This document shows, piece after piece, positions 36,827 through 45,864 of a stretch of 64,000 nt of DNA. The stretch is from NCBI RefSeq assembly GCF_965279675.1, contig NZ_CBDIIJ010000002.1, positions 620,001 through 684,000 of the forward strand, read 5' to 3'. The translations under genes were made by a program, and so were the position numbers. Numbering within the stretch: the first letter of the stretch is position 1; each line of letters starts with the position of its first letter. The DNA is from Mucisphaera sp965279675 (GTDB taxonomy: Bacteria > Planctomycetota > Phycisphaerae > Phycisphaerales > Phycisphaeraceae). A model generated the notes under the pieces. That model did no database searches. It saw only the letters and a program-made list of their open reading frames with translations, and had not been told where the DNA came from.

Positions 36827-37858
36827 CTACCGCTGCGCCACCGCCTCCACCGAGGCCTCCGTCGGCAGCCGACGCAGCACGCCCGCCGCCGCAGACAACC
36901 GAACCAACGCCGATTCGTCCGAAAGAGCCTCCGAAAGACCCACCAGACTCACCATATCGTCGCTGTCACCAAGGGCATACGCAGCCTGGGCCCGGACCGT
37001 CGGGATCGCCGAATCCAGCGCCCGAAGCACGATCGGCAGCCCGTCAGGCACATCCATCTGCAGCAGTGACCGCGCCGCCGCCAGCTGAAGCTCCACGGGC
37101 GGCTGCTCCAGCATCGCGATCAGCAACTTGATCATCCGCCGGTCCTCCAGCGGGCCCAGCATCCCCACCGCAAACACCCGGATCTCATCGCTCTGCGAGT
37201 ACGCCGCCGCCCGAATCGGCCCTAACGCCTCATCGTCCCCCAGCTTCACCAGCGCCTCCGCGAACTGCAGCTTCACGATCTCCCGCTGAACCACCACCAC
37301 CCGACGGTCATAGGGCACACTCGCCGCCTCACGCAGCATCTCGGCCGCCGTCGGATCGTCCATCATCCCCAGAATCAACGCAGCATTGCCCCGCACGCCA
37401 GGCTCAGGCGACCGCACCAGCCGAGCCAGCGGGCTCCGATCGATCTCCACCCCGTTCTCCGAAGCCGCAAAAATCGCCGCCATCCGCACCGATGGATCGG
37501 GATCGATCGCCAGGTCCGAAGCCGCCAACGCGTGCTCCTCCAGTTTCAGCTGCCCCACCGTCACCAGCGCCGCAAATCGAACCGGCACCACCTCGTCCAG
37601 CAAAAGCGGCCCGACCAGCTCCGACGACAACCCCGGCACCGCATGCGACGCCTCGATCGCGTTCATCCGCAGCGCCGGATTCTCCGACGCCGACGCCGCC
37701 CGAACCGCCGCGATCGCCCGCTCCCGAAGCTCGGCCACCTCCTCAGGCGCCAGCCGATTCACCCCTCCAAATAGCTGCCCGAACACCACACCAGGCAGCG
37801 CCGCCAACACGAGCACACCTAACAACACCACGCGACGACTCAGCTTGTTCATCTTCAT
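36827..37858 (-). CDS. Secreted HEAT-repeat protein
   Basis: This 343-residue protein has a signal peptide (VVLLGVLVLAALPGVVFGQ) and then tandem HEAT-like helical repeats (PALRMNAIEASHAVPG, VPVRFAALVTVGQLKLEEHA, PSVRMAAIFAASENGV, PGVRGNAALILGMMDDPTA, PTVRAQAAYALGDSDD). HEAT scaffolds bind proteins; the partner is unknown. About 110 bases separate it from the coiled-coil gene downstream, and 63 from lnt upstream. Confidence 0.82.
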   Translation of the reverse strand: MKMNKLSRRVVLLGVLVLAALPGVVFGQLFGGVNRLAPEEVAELRERAIAAVRAASASENPALRMNAIEASHAVPGLSSELVGPLLLDEVVPVRFAALVTVGQLKLEEHALAASDLAIDPDPSVRMAAIFAASENGVEIDRSPLARLVRSPEPGVRGNAALILGMMDDPTAAEMLREAASVPYDRRVVVVQREIVKLQFAEALVKLGDDEALGPIRAAAYSQSDEIRVFAVGMLGPLEDRRMIKLLIAMLEQPPVELQLAAARSLLQMDVPDGLPIVLRALDSAIPTVRAQAAYALGDSDDMVSLVGLSEALSDESALVRLSAAAGVLRRLPTEASVEAVAQR

Positions 37859-37920
37859 CCAATCATTCTAAACCACCCAGCATGAATCTCGAAGCCCTAC
37901 GCCAACCACCCCCACCCGAT

Positions 37921-39684
37921 TCAACTTTCTGACGACGCTCCCCGCCGACCGCCGCTCCCCAGCCAACCCACCACCACCGCCAGCAGAACCAGCGGCGTCT
38001 CACCCCAAACCTCATAAAGCCCATGCCAGGTGGACACATGCGGCGGATTCAACCGCGGCCCAAGCGACATCGACGCATGCCCCTGAACCCCCTTACTCTC
38101 GCCATCCACCTCCACGATCGAGACGACCTCACCCAATGACGAGATGAATCCGCTCACCCCCGTGTTCGCCGCCTTGGCCATCGGCACCCGGTTCTCCACA
38201 CACCGAAACGCCGCCACCTGCAGGTGCTGAAACCCCTGCGACGCCGAGCCAAACCACCCATCATTCGTCACATTCACCAGCAGCGCCGGCCGATCCAAAG
38301 CCTCCCTCGCCACCCGAACCATCTCCCGAACCACACGCCCCACTGTGTCCTCAAAACAAATTGGCGTCACCACCGACCACCCCGCCACCTCAAACACCAC
38401 CGGCGCATCCCCCGCCTCGATCGTGTAGCTCGTCTCATAAGGCGTCAAATACTTCAGCACCAGCCCCTTCAGCCACGGCCAGCCATCCACCAAAGGCAGA
38501 TACTCCCCAAACGGCACCCGATGCATCTTGTCATACCGCTCCGCCGCACGGCTCCCATCCGACCGGTAGTGAAACACCGAGTTCGCGCCCTCCCCAGGCA
38601 GCCAACGCGCAACCCCATCCAGATCCACGGTTTCCCAAGTCCCATATGAGGGGGCCCCGACCAGCAGATCGACGCCATAGCTCACAGCCAGATCCCGGAT
38701 CTGCCCCTCGATAGCCGTGATCGCCGCCCACCCCTCCTGCTCCGCCATCGCCAGCGTCCCCGCATCAATCGGCATCGGCACCGCCGACTCCGGCCAGATC
38801 ACCACCAGCCGCCCCGACTCATCCCGCTGCCCCTCCACCGCCAAACGCGTCTCATCCAGCAACGCATGCCAGTAACCGATCCGATCCTCCAGCGACGGAC
38901 TCTGACGATTGCTCTGCGGCTCATTCGTCTGAATAACCACCACGCCCGTCGTTGACGCAAGCCCGTACCGCGCGTGATCCGTCCATAGCCAGCCGTGCCC
39001 CACCACCAACGCCACCACCACACCCACCGACACCACCCGCGCCACAAACCGCTTCCGCAGCCGCTCCTGAACCACCTCCGGATCCGGCGCCGTGAACGAC
39101 CGCCGGATCACATCAGCCGCGAAACCATTCAACAACGCCACAAACGCCGTGACGGTCAACTCGCCAAACAGATCGGCCGTCTGAATCAGCACCGCCGAAT
39201 GCTCCGGCAGCCACGGCCCCTGACTGTGACCGAGGAAGAACCAGGACAACCCGCCAAATGGCAGCCGCGACCGCAAAAACTCCACCAGCACCCACGCGAT
39301 CGGTACCGCCCAAGTCAATGCGAGCCGACCCCCACCCCCCACCGACAACCGCCGAATGAGCAAAAACCCTACCGCCGGAAACACACTTAGCACAAGCCCC
39401 ATCGCGATCGTCCCCCCCACCGTGACCGGCATCACCCAGTTGAGCATCACCACCCACCACACCCAGAACACCACCACCGACACCCACAGCACCCGCCAAA
39501 ACGACGCCGACCGACTCACCACCAGCGCCCCAGGCACCAACGCCACATACGCCAGCCACCACCAGCCAAGCACCGGGTAGATCACGCCCAGCAGCACCGC
39601 CGACAACCCCAAACCCCAAAAATGTTCCAACAACGACGCCGGCCCCTCACCCTTCACCGGCGCTGCAACCTCTTTCTTGGCCAT
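37921..39684 (-). CDS. lnt: Apolipoprotein N-acyltransferase
   Basis: This 587-residue protein adds the third acyl chain to lipoproteins in the inner membrane. Six or so N-terminal membrane helices precede a nitrilase-like periplasmic domain with the catalytic triad: Glu in VIWPESAVP, Lys in YDKMHRVPFGEYLP and Cys in TPICFEDTVG. The NVTNDGWFG segment is also typical. ATG 39684 (MAKKEVAAP) was chosen over an upstream in-frame start. It matches the abundance of lipoproteins in this window. Confidence 0.93.
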   Translation of the reverse strand: MAKKEVAAPVKGEGPASLLEHFWGLGLSAVLLGVIYPVLGWWWLAYVALVPGALVVSRSASFWRVLWVSVVVFWVWWVVMLNWVMPVTVGGTIAMGLVLSVFPAVGFLLIRRLSVGGGGRLALTWAVPIAWVLVEFLRSRLPFGGLSWFFLGHSQGPWLPEHSAVLIQTADLFGELTVTAFVALLNGFAADVIRRSFTAPDPEVVQERLRKRFVARVVSVGVVVALVVGHGWLWTDHARYGLASTTGVVVIQTNEPQSNRQSPSLEDRIGYWHALLDETRLAVEGQRDESGRLVVIWPESAVPMPIDAGTLAMAEQEGWAAITAIEGQIRDLAVSYGVDLLVGAPSYGTWETVDLDGVARWLPGEGANSVFHYRSDGSRAAERYDKMHRVPFGEYLPLVDGWPWLKGLVLKYLTPYETSYTIEAGDAPVVFEVAGWSVVTPICFEDTVGRVVREMVRVAREALDRPALLVNVTNDGWFGSASQGFQHLQVAAFRCVENRVPMAKAANTGVSGFISSLGEVVSIVEVDGESKGVQGHASMSLGPRLNPPHVSTWHGLYEVWGETPLVLLAVVVGWLGSGGRRGASSES

Positions 39685-39800
39685 GCCCGAGCATACGCCA
39701 CCCCGCCCCAGCACGCGCCCCACCCTTCAAAGAAACGACTGAAACCCATCACGAGCCCACAACGGAAGCCGTCGAGCACAGGCCGCCAGCAACAACCACA

Positions 39801-39833
39801 AAAAAGCCCGCGAACCTCCCCGGTTCGCGGGCA
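39801..39833 (-). terminator. Intrinsic terminator after the Xer recombinase gene
   Basis: A 10-bp perfect stem (39807-39816 with 39822-39831, CCCGCGAACC and its complement) has a 5-base loop. On the minus strand it is followed by TTTTTT. It ends the recombinase transcript 45 bases past its stop and separates it from lnt. Confidence 0.88.
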
Positions 39834-39877
39834 ACAAGCCGATCGACGTCCGTGTCGATGGAATAAACCTGGTTCAC

Positions 39878-40837
39878 TCACACCGCCCGGGGATGAGCCT
39901 CGTCATACGCCGTCCGCATCCGCTGACTCGACAGGTGCGTGTACACCTGCGTCGTCGACAGCGACTGATGCCCCAACAACTCCTGCACGCTCCGCAGGTC
40001 CGCCCCGTTGTCCAGCAGGTGCGTCGCAAAGCTGTGCCGCAGCGTGTGCGGGCTGATCGACGGGTCCAGCCCGATCTCCAGCAGGTACTTGTCCAGCTTC
40101 CGCCGAACCGAACGGCTCGACAGCCGACCACCGTTCTTGTTCACAAACAGTGGCGTCGTCGGCTCGCTCAGCGAGTCCTGACGCAGCTTCGCAAACCGGG
40201 GGTCCGGCTCCAGCAGCATCAGATAGTGACGGATGGCCGCCATCGCATGCGAGCCCAGCGGCACGATCCGCTCCTTCTTGCCCTTGCCCCGAACCAGCAG
40301 TGTCTGACTGTCCAGATCCAGATCATTCCGATTCAGGTCCACCAGCTCCGACACACGAACGCCGGTCGAGTAAAGCGTCTCTAGGATCGCACGATCCCGG
40401 GCGCCCAACGTCTCCCGATTGTCAGGCGCTGCCAGCAGCTTCTCGATCTGCTCCACCGTGATCGCACGCGGCAGCCGCTTGGTCTGCTTAGGCGTCCGGA
40501 TCAGCAGCATCGGATTCGATTCCACCAGCTCCACCTTCAGCATCCACTTGTAGAAACTACGCAGCGTCGCGATCTTCCGCGCCATCGTCGCCGAGCTGTA
40601 ACCAAACGTGTCCAGCTTCGCGAGGAAATCGCGGATCAACACCGGGTCCGCCGTACGCAGCTTTCCTTCCAGGTAACCCTCGCTCTGACCCGACGCTTCA
40701 TCCGGAGCCGAGTCCGTCAGATGCTCGAGAAACTGACGAAGGTCCGCGCCGTAACACCGAGCCGTGTAAGGGCTGAAGTGCCGCTCGTGACGAAGGTAAT
40801 TCGCGAAGCGTTCAAGCAGGGGGTGCAGAGCGGGCAT
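39878..40837 (-). CDS. Tyrosine recombinase XerC/XerD
   Basis: This 319-residue site-specific recombinase resolves chromosome dimers at dif. An N-terminal SAM-like core-binding domain (FANYLRHERHFSPYTARCYG) precedes the catalytic domain, with Arg in STGVRVSELVDLN, Lys in RGKGKKERIVPLG, HTLRHSFATHLL, and LLGHQSLSTTQVYTHLS carrying the final His and nucleophile Tyr. An AGAAGGA site precedes the ATG. XerC versus XerD is not decided. No phage or integron context surrounds it, so the housekeeping role is likely. Confidence 0.9.
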   Translation of the reverse strand: MPALHPLLERFANYLRHERHFSPYTARCYGADLRQFLEHLTDSAPDEASGQSEGYLEGKLRTADPVLIRDFLAKLDTFGYSSATMARKIATLRSFYKWMLKVELVESNPMLLIRTPKQTKRLPRAITVEQIEKLLAAPDNRETLGARDRAILETLYSTGVRVSELVDLNRNDLDLDSQTLLVRGKGKKERIVPLGSHAMAAIRHYLMLLEPDPRFAKLRQDSLSEPTTPLFVNKNGGRLSSRSVRRKLDKYLLEIGLDPSISPHTLRHSFATHLLDNGADLRSVQELLGHQSLSTTQVYTHLSSQRMRTAYDEAHPRAV

Positions 40838-40901
40838 CGTTGTTCATCCTTCTAAAAAAGGTTTCTAACGCCTTGAGAAACAGGCGTGCACAGCAACAAA
40901 T

Positions 40902-41207
40902 TCAGGAGCCGGAAAGCCCCTGCATCCTCTGACGCAGACGAAGCCCCATGTGATGGGACAACACCGCCGCGTCAAACCAATCAAGATTGTTTCCCGGATC
41001 ATCCACCACGACGGCCAGCTGATTCAGCAACGCCGACTCCTCCCCGGGCTCGCAGCGAAACACGTGACGCTGGCCACGCTTCACAAATACCAACTCGCGA
41101 TCGTTGTCCCACACCGGACCGGCACCCTCGCCAGGTACACCCACCGCCGGCGCAGAAGCCTCGGCCGAGGAGGCGGGGTTCGGGTTGTCGGAGGGGGTCA
41201 CGTTCAT
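40902..41207 (-). CDS. Hypothetical protein, 101 residues
   Basis: The start is ATG 41207 (MNVTPSDNPNP); the frame is open further upstream but would overlap the preceding gene. The N-terminal third is disordered, Ala/Pro/Ser-rich. The rest is a small alpha/beta domain (RELVFVKRGQRHVFRCEPGE, LLNQLAVVVDDPGNNLDWFD). No family is recognised. It lies between the recombinase and a lipoprotein gene on one strand; gaps of 65 and 44 bases allow co-transcription. Confidence 0.65.
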   Translation of the reverse strand: MNVTPSDNPNPASSAEASAPAVGVPGEGAGPVWDNDRELVFVKRGQRHVFRCEPGEESALLNQLAVVVDDPGNNLDWFDAAVLSHHMGLRLRQRMQGLSGS

Positions 41208-41251
41208 GTCGCTCCGGTCCGTGCGTCGGACCGAAACGGCCAGCGACGCGT

Positions 41252-42034
41252 CTAAGGGCGACCAGCTCCAAGTGCCGGCCATGCCTGTCTGCCAGATCCA
41301 GCCGCGGCGTCCGTCACGCCAAGGCGTTGTGCCTCAGCAGCCAGGAGCCGCCTTGCCATCTCATGGCATGCAAACTCGATGTACAGGTTCATGTTCCGCT
41401 GGTGGTGAAGCCACGCATCCGGGTCCGCATCCGCAGGCCCGCGGTCAACCGCATAAGCCTTCAACGCATCCCGAACACGAGGATCCGACGCATCGAGCAC
41501 CGCACTCAGCGACACCGTCGCACCGTCATCCGCCGCCGGACCCGTCGACACGCTCCCCGCCGCCGTGCCCGTACCGGCACGCGTCAGATCACGAAGGTCA
41601 ACCGGACCCACCGTCACCACCGGCTCCTCGTAAGACTCCAGCGCCAAACCGATCGTTGGCGGGTCGTAAGGATCGTAAGACGTGATCGTTCCCACAATCA
41701 CCTGATCCGCACCCAGCCAACGCATCAACGCACGGGCCTCACCCGCCGACGTGATCCGCGACGTCTCTAACGCCACCAGACCCGCCAGCACACGATTCAC
41801 CGGCAATGCCACCAGACCTTCGGCCCCATCCAGATGCTTGGTCAACGCATCAGCCACACGCTCGCCGTTCGCCACACCCGTGCCCGATTCATTCAGAAAC
41901 GGAACCACCGCGACAATCCGCGGCTCGGCGTAAGGAGAGACCAGCACAGGCGACCGCTGCGGACCGAACAGCGAACAGCCACTCAGCACCAGCACCAGAG
42001 ACACCAGGGTCAACTGAACCTGTTTACTTGTCAT
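41252..42034 (-). CDS. CsgG/LpoB-like lipoprotein
   Basis: This 260-residue protein has lipobox LSGC after a clean signal peptide. The mature domain has the CsgG/TolB-N-like pattern: RIVAVVPFLNESGTG, GERVADALTKHL, VNRVLAGL and WLGADQVIVGTITSYDPYDP. Such domains occur in lipoproteins that assemble envelope structures or activate wall synthases. The Ala/Gly-rich C-terminus is not conserved. It lies downstream of the beta-propeller lipoprotein on the same strand and probably works with it. Confidence 0.72.
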   Translation of the reverse strand: MTSKQVQLTLVSLVLVLSGCSLFGPQRSPVLVSPYAEPRIVAVVPFLNESGTGVANGERVADALTKHLDGAEGLVALPVNRVLAGLVALETSRITSAGEARALMRWLGADQVIVGTITSYDPYDPPTIGLALESYEEPVVTVGPVDLRDLTRAGTGTAAGSVSTGPAADDGATVSLSAVLDASDPRVRDALKAYAVDRGPADADPDAWLHHQRNMNLYIEFACHEMARRLLAAEAQRLGVTDAAAGSGRQAWPALGAGRP

Positions 42035-42100
42035 GGCATCCTGCCCGCTAGGCGGCGCGTCTCCGACGGCCGCGAACCAACTCGCTCAAACCAGCGCCAA

Positions 42101-43432
42101 CTAAGGCGTGCCGGGTCCACCCGAGCCACCCTGGCTCGCGTCACCCAACTGGGTCTCCGGCACCGGAGCCAGACGAAGCGCCTGATCCGGACGAACACCC
42201 CAAATGTTCTGTGTGCCCAAGCCCGCACGGTCCGACACGAAATACACCAGACCATCACTGCCCCACGCCGGCAGCAGATTCTCATACTGCCCACCCGTCA
42301 GCTGCGTCCGACCACTGCCGTCCGCACGCATCAGCCAGATGTCCTTCGGACCCGTCTCGTCCACTTCGAGACCGCCCGGCTCGACGACCGTGCAGAACAC
42401 GATGTGCTCACCATCCGGGCTCCAGTCGGGCGTGATCGCCGCGGCATTGCTGCTCGCCGCCAACTCCGTCGGCTGCGTCGCCTGATCACCCTCCACCGAA
42501 ATCACCCAGATCCCGAACCGACGATCACCACGCTGACGGGCACGCTGATAAACGATCCGGTTATCCACAGGCGACCAGCTCGGGAACAAGCCAGGCCCCA
42601 GGAAAATCTTGTTCGCCGGGTTCTCAACATCAATCAGTACCAGCTCCCAGTCACCCGTCCGCTGGTTCAGACTCGAAAACACCACCCGACGGCCATCAGG
42701 CGAGAAACTCGGATGAATGTCCACCGCCGCGTCATCCGTCAGACGCATCGCCGTCTGACCCTTAATCTCCTTGATGTACAGATCCCAAGAGCCCGAACGA
42801 TCCGACGTGAACACCACCTTCGTCCCGTCAGGACTGATGTCAGGCATCTCATCGTTCGCCGGATCCGTCGTCAGCTGCGTCACCGCGCTCGAACCCGACT
42901 CCATGTAGTACAGGTCCGGGTTCTGACTGTGACGCGTCGACGCAAACACCATCGCTTGGCCCGCCACATCGATGGCCGGGTCAAAATCCCCGCCCTCCGA
43001 CGTGAACGTCACACGAACCAGATTCCCCGTTCCCGCCACCCCCGAACCCTGACCCGCCCCGCTGCTGCCAAGCTCACCAAAGAGCCGGGAAGCACGAACC
43101 GCAGGAGCCGTCTGGCCCCGATCACTGATCAATTCAAAGCCCGCCCCACCCTCCGACTCACCCGCCGAAGGCACCACCACCGGCCGCGAAACCGGCCGAA
43201 TCGTCTGCTGCCGAGGGTTCTCCTCGAAGATCGCAGCCCGATCACCCCGCCGCGCCGGCGAACGCTCCTCCGCCAGCATGTTCCGGTGAGCCTGGCTGAA
43301 CTCGTCGTAGTCGTTCTGAGCCCGATCGGGAACACCAAACGTCAGCGCACCGTTGTAATGCTGCGTGCATCCACCCATCGCCAGCATCGCGACGCATCCG
43401 GTGAGCACGGTCCAGCGGTTCAGTCGAGTCAT
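42101..43432 (-). CDS. TolB-like WD40/PD40 beta-propeller lipoprotein
   Basis: This 443-residue protein has lipobox MGGC after the signal. A disordered linker of about 120 residues precedes a six-bladed propeller with PD40 motifs (DEMPDISPDGTKVVFTSDRS, IHPSFSPDGRRVVFSS, TPDWSPDGEHIVFCTVV). True TolB is periplasmic and lacks a lipid anchor; here it is anchored, and no tolA, tolQ, tolR or pal lies nearby. The paired CsgG-like lipoprotein suggests a planctomycete-specific envelope complex. Confidence 0.82.
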   Translation of the reverse strand: MTRLNRWTVLTGCVAMLAMGGCTQHYNGALTFGVPDRAQNDYDEFSQAHRNMLAEERSPARRGDRAAIFEENPRQQTIRPVSRPVVVPSAGESEGGAGFELISDRGQTAPAVRASRLFGELGSSGAGQGSGVAGTGNLVRVTFTSEGGDFDPAIDVAGQAMVFASTRHSQNPDLYYMESGSSAVTQLTTDPANDEMPDISPDGTKVVFTSDRSGSWDLYIKEIKGQTAMRLTDDAAVDIHPSFSPDGRRVVFSSLNQRTGDWELVLIDVENPANKIFLGPGLFPSWSPVDNRIVYQRARQRGDRRFGIWVISVEGDQATQPTELAASSNAAAITPDWSPDGEHIVFCTVVEPGGLEVDETGPKDIWLMRADGSGRTQLTGGQYENLLPAWGSDGLVYFVSDRAGLGTQNIWGVRPDQALRLAPVPETQLGDASQGGSGGPGTP

Positions 43433-43736
43433 GGTGCAACCTCATTCAACGGCATTCAGAGCCGGCCACTACGGCCTCGCCGTTGCACCGTTATCGGGAG
43501 GCCTCCGGCCAGACACTCGACGACGGCAACAAAAGGCTTTATCGGACGCCTTACGGAAAACGCTTGACACGCCCCAAACCATCAATCACCTACCTGCCAC
43601 ATGGAATCCAGTTCAGCCTTATGCCATGATGCCCCACCCAAACAGACAAGGCCCAACCCATCCACGCATGGGCACACCATGTCGCTGACAAACACACCAC
43701 CACCGCAATATCTGGACCCAACCCCTGCGAGACCCC
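43433..43736. other. Divergent intergenic region before the glycosyltransferase gene
   Basis: About 300 bases lie between the TolB-like gene (minus) and the CESA-like gene (plus). A TTGACA at 43564 has no good -10 partner at normal spacing. No RNA gene or repeat is apparent. Confidence 0.45.
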
Positions 43737-45317
43737 ATGCCCCTCACCGCCCAGGCCGCCTCCGCCGCCGACGCCCCATCCACCCTCGTCGCCACCTCAC
43801 TCATGACGATCTACCTCCTCGTCATCGCCGTGATCTGCTTCTACGGCCTGCACCGCTACTGGATGGTCATCCTCTTCGCCCGCCACCGAACCAAAAACAA
43901 CCGCCCCGCCGGACGACTCCAAACCCTCCCACCCGTCACCATCCAGATCCCCCTCTTTAACGAAGGCGCCGTCGCCAAACGCATCATCGACGCCGCCTGC
44001 CAACTCAAACACCCCGCCGACCTCCTCCAGATCCAGGTCCTCGACGACTCCAACGACGGCTCCGAAGACCTCGTCGCCCAGATCGTCCAGCACCACCACG
44101 CCCAAGGCATCAACATCTCCCACATCCGACGACCGCAGCGCGTCGGCTTCAAAGCCGGAGCCCTCGAGTACGGCATGAAGACCGCCACCGGCGAACTCAT
44201 CGCCATCTTCGACGCCGACTTCGTCCCCCATCCCTCCTTCCTCCAACGAACCATCCACTACTTCGCCGATCCCCAGATCGGCCTCGTCCAGACCCGCTGG
44301 GCCCACCTCAACCGCCAAGCCTCCCTCCTCACCCGCAGCCAGGCCGTCTTTATAGATGGCCACTTCGTCATCGAGCACACCGCCCGCAACCGTGGCGGGG
44401 CCTGGATCAACTTCAACGGCACCGCCGGCATCTGGCGCAGAGCCGCCATTGAGGAGGCCGGCGGCTGGGAGCACGACACCCTCACCGAAGACGTCGACCT
44501 CTCCTACCGAGCCCAATCCAAAGGCTGGAAGTTCCAGTACCTACCCGCCATCACCTGCCCAGCCGAACTCCCCCCCAACATCACCGCCTTCAAGAGCCAG
44601 CAGTTCCGCTGGACCAAGGGCTCCATCCAGGTCGCCATCAAACTCCTCCCCAGAATCTTCCGCTCCGACCTCCCCCTCCTCATCAAATCCGAGGCCTTCT
44701 TCCACCTCACCAGCCCCGTCGTCTACCTCTTCATCACCCTCTTCGCCCTGCTCATCTACCCCACCCTGCTCATCAACGTCAATCCCTTCGGCGACACCCC
44801 CCTCTCCGGAGCCCTCCTCGGCCTCTCCATGTTCGGCATGGGCACCGCCTCCGCCGGCCTCTTCTACCTCGCCTCCCAATGGGCCCAGCGGCGCTCCGTC
44901 ATCCAGACCGCCCTCATGGTCCCCGTCCTCATGGCCGTCGGCGTCGGCATCTCCCTCTACAACGCCCTCGGCGTCCTCGAAGCCCTTGCCGGCAAAGATT
45001 CTCCCTTCGTCCGCACCAAAAAATACGGCGACAACCCCGACCAATCCCTCAACCTCGGCCTCGCCCTCCGCAACCTCCGCCCCGCCGACCTCCCGAGCTT
45101 CATCCCCGTGATGAGCCTCATCGAACTAGCGATGGCCCTCTACATGCTTGCCTGCATCACCAAACTCCTCACCCTCGAGAACGCCTGGATGGGCCTGCCC
45201 TTCCTCATCCTCTTCGCCGCCGGCTACTTCTACGTCGCCATCTCCGGCTTCCTCGTCACGGGCAAAGCCATCCTCGAACAAGCCGCCACCCGCCAGACCG
45301 AACCGGTCCCAGCCTGA
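43737..45317 (+). CDS. Cellulose synthase-like glycosyltransferase (GT2)
   Basis: This 526-residue processive GT2 enzyme has an N-terminal membrane helix. The GT-A catalytic core has DDSNDGSEDL, IAIFDADFVP, TEDVDLSYRA and QQFRW (the D, DxD, TED, QxxRW set), and a group of C-terminal helices follows. The relation to the CESA/CslA group suggests it polymerises a beta-linked glucan or mannan across the membrane. No PilZ domain or BcsB-like partner is adjacent. Its end is 4 bases from the convergent HTH gene. Confidence 0.87.
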   Translation: MPLTAQAASAADAPSTLVATSLMTIYLLVIAVICFYGLHRYWMVILFARHRTKNNRPAGRLQTLPPVTIQIPLFNEGAVAKRIIDAACQLKHPADLLQIQVLDDSNDGSEDLVAQIVQHHHAQGINISHIRRPQRVGFKAGALEYGMKTATGELIAIFDADFVPHPSFLQRTIHYFADPQIGLVQTRWAHLNRQASLLTRSQAVFIDGHFVIEHTARNRGGAWINFNGTAGIWRRAAIEEAGGWEHDTLTEDVDLSYRAQSKGWKFQYLPAITCPAELPPNITAFKSQQFRWTKGSIQVAIKLLPRIFRSDLPLLIKSEAFFHLTSPVVYLFITLFALLIYPTLLINVNPFGDTPLSGALLGLSMFGMGTASAGLFYLASQWAQRRSVIQTALMVPVLMAVGVGISLYNALGVLEALAGKDSPFVRTKKYGDNPDQSLNLGLALRNLRPADLPSFIPVMSLIELAMALYMLACITKLLTLENAWMGLPFLILFAAGYFYVAISGFLVTGKAILEQAATRQTEPVPA

Positions 45318-45321
45318 ACGA

Positions 45322-45810
45322 TCACCCCCCAGGCCGCGACCTCGCCCGCTGGTCCGCAAGCTCCGTCAACACCCGCTGAGCAATCGTGCAGCTCCCCACC
45401 ACCGCCTGCAGCCGCGCCACAACCGCCACCACTTCCTCATTAGGCGGCAACTCCGTCCCCGACGTGCTCAGCCTCGCCAGCGTGTCCGCCGCATCACGAA
45501 CACTCGCGATCGCCGCATCCACCGCATCCTTTACATCCACCCGCCCATCCTGGTTGTAATCCAATTCCTGATCCACCCGCAGAAACTGCCACTGCGTCCC
45601 GCCAGCGAACACCGACAGCAACGCCTCCTGCGCATCCTTGCTCGGCAGATGCCGAAGCAGCAACCGGATCGAATCAAAATCCGGCCGACTCTGCCCGCCC
45701 AGCCAGCGATAGACCGTCGAAGGCGACACCCCCGCCAACTCACCAATCTCCGACACCGAGGTCCGCTGCCGGTCAATCAGATTCTGCAAGGTCTCTGCAA
45801 GCAACGACAT
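45322..45810 (-). CDS. HTH protein with an EF-hand-like calcium loop
   Basis: This 162-residue protein starts with an XRE-like helix-turn-helix (SVSEIGELAGVSPSTVYRWL, residues 18-37). After a helical linker it has DYNQDGRVDVKD (residues 84-95), which matches the 12-residue EF-hand loop at positions 1, 3, 5, 6, 8 and 12. The C-terminus is helical. It may be a DNA-binding protein whose oligomerisation or folding depends on calcium, or a phage-CII-like regulator with a chance loop. No signal peptide, so it acts in the cytoplasm. Confidence 0.65.
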   Translation of the reverse strand: MSLLAETLQNLIDRQRTSVSEIGELAGVSPSTVYRWLGGQSRPDFDSIRLLLRHLPSKDAQEALLSVFAGGTQWQFLRVDQELDYNQDGRVDVKDAVDAAIASVRDAADTLARLSTSGTELPPNEEVVAVVARLQAVVGSCTIAQRVLTELADQRARSRPGG

Positions 45811-45864
45811 CGCAAACCTCCTGCAAGAATCTCCAGCTTAGCCGATCCCAGCCCCCCACGACCA

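Noticed and set aside
42561..42569. TTATCCACA DnaA box (a second copy at 61199-61207)
   Set aside because: Both are single copies inside coding genes, not clustered, so they give no support for an origin.
43564..43569. TTGACA -35 box upstream of the CESA-like gene
   Set aside because: No acceptable -10 at 16-18 bases downstream.
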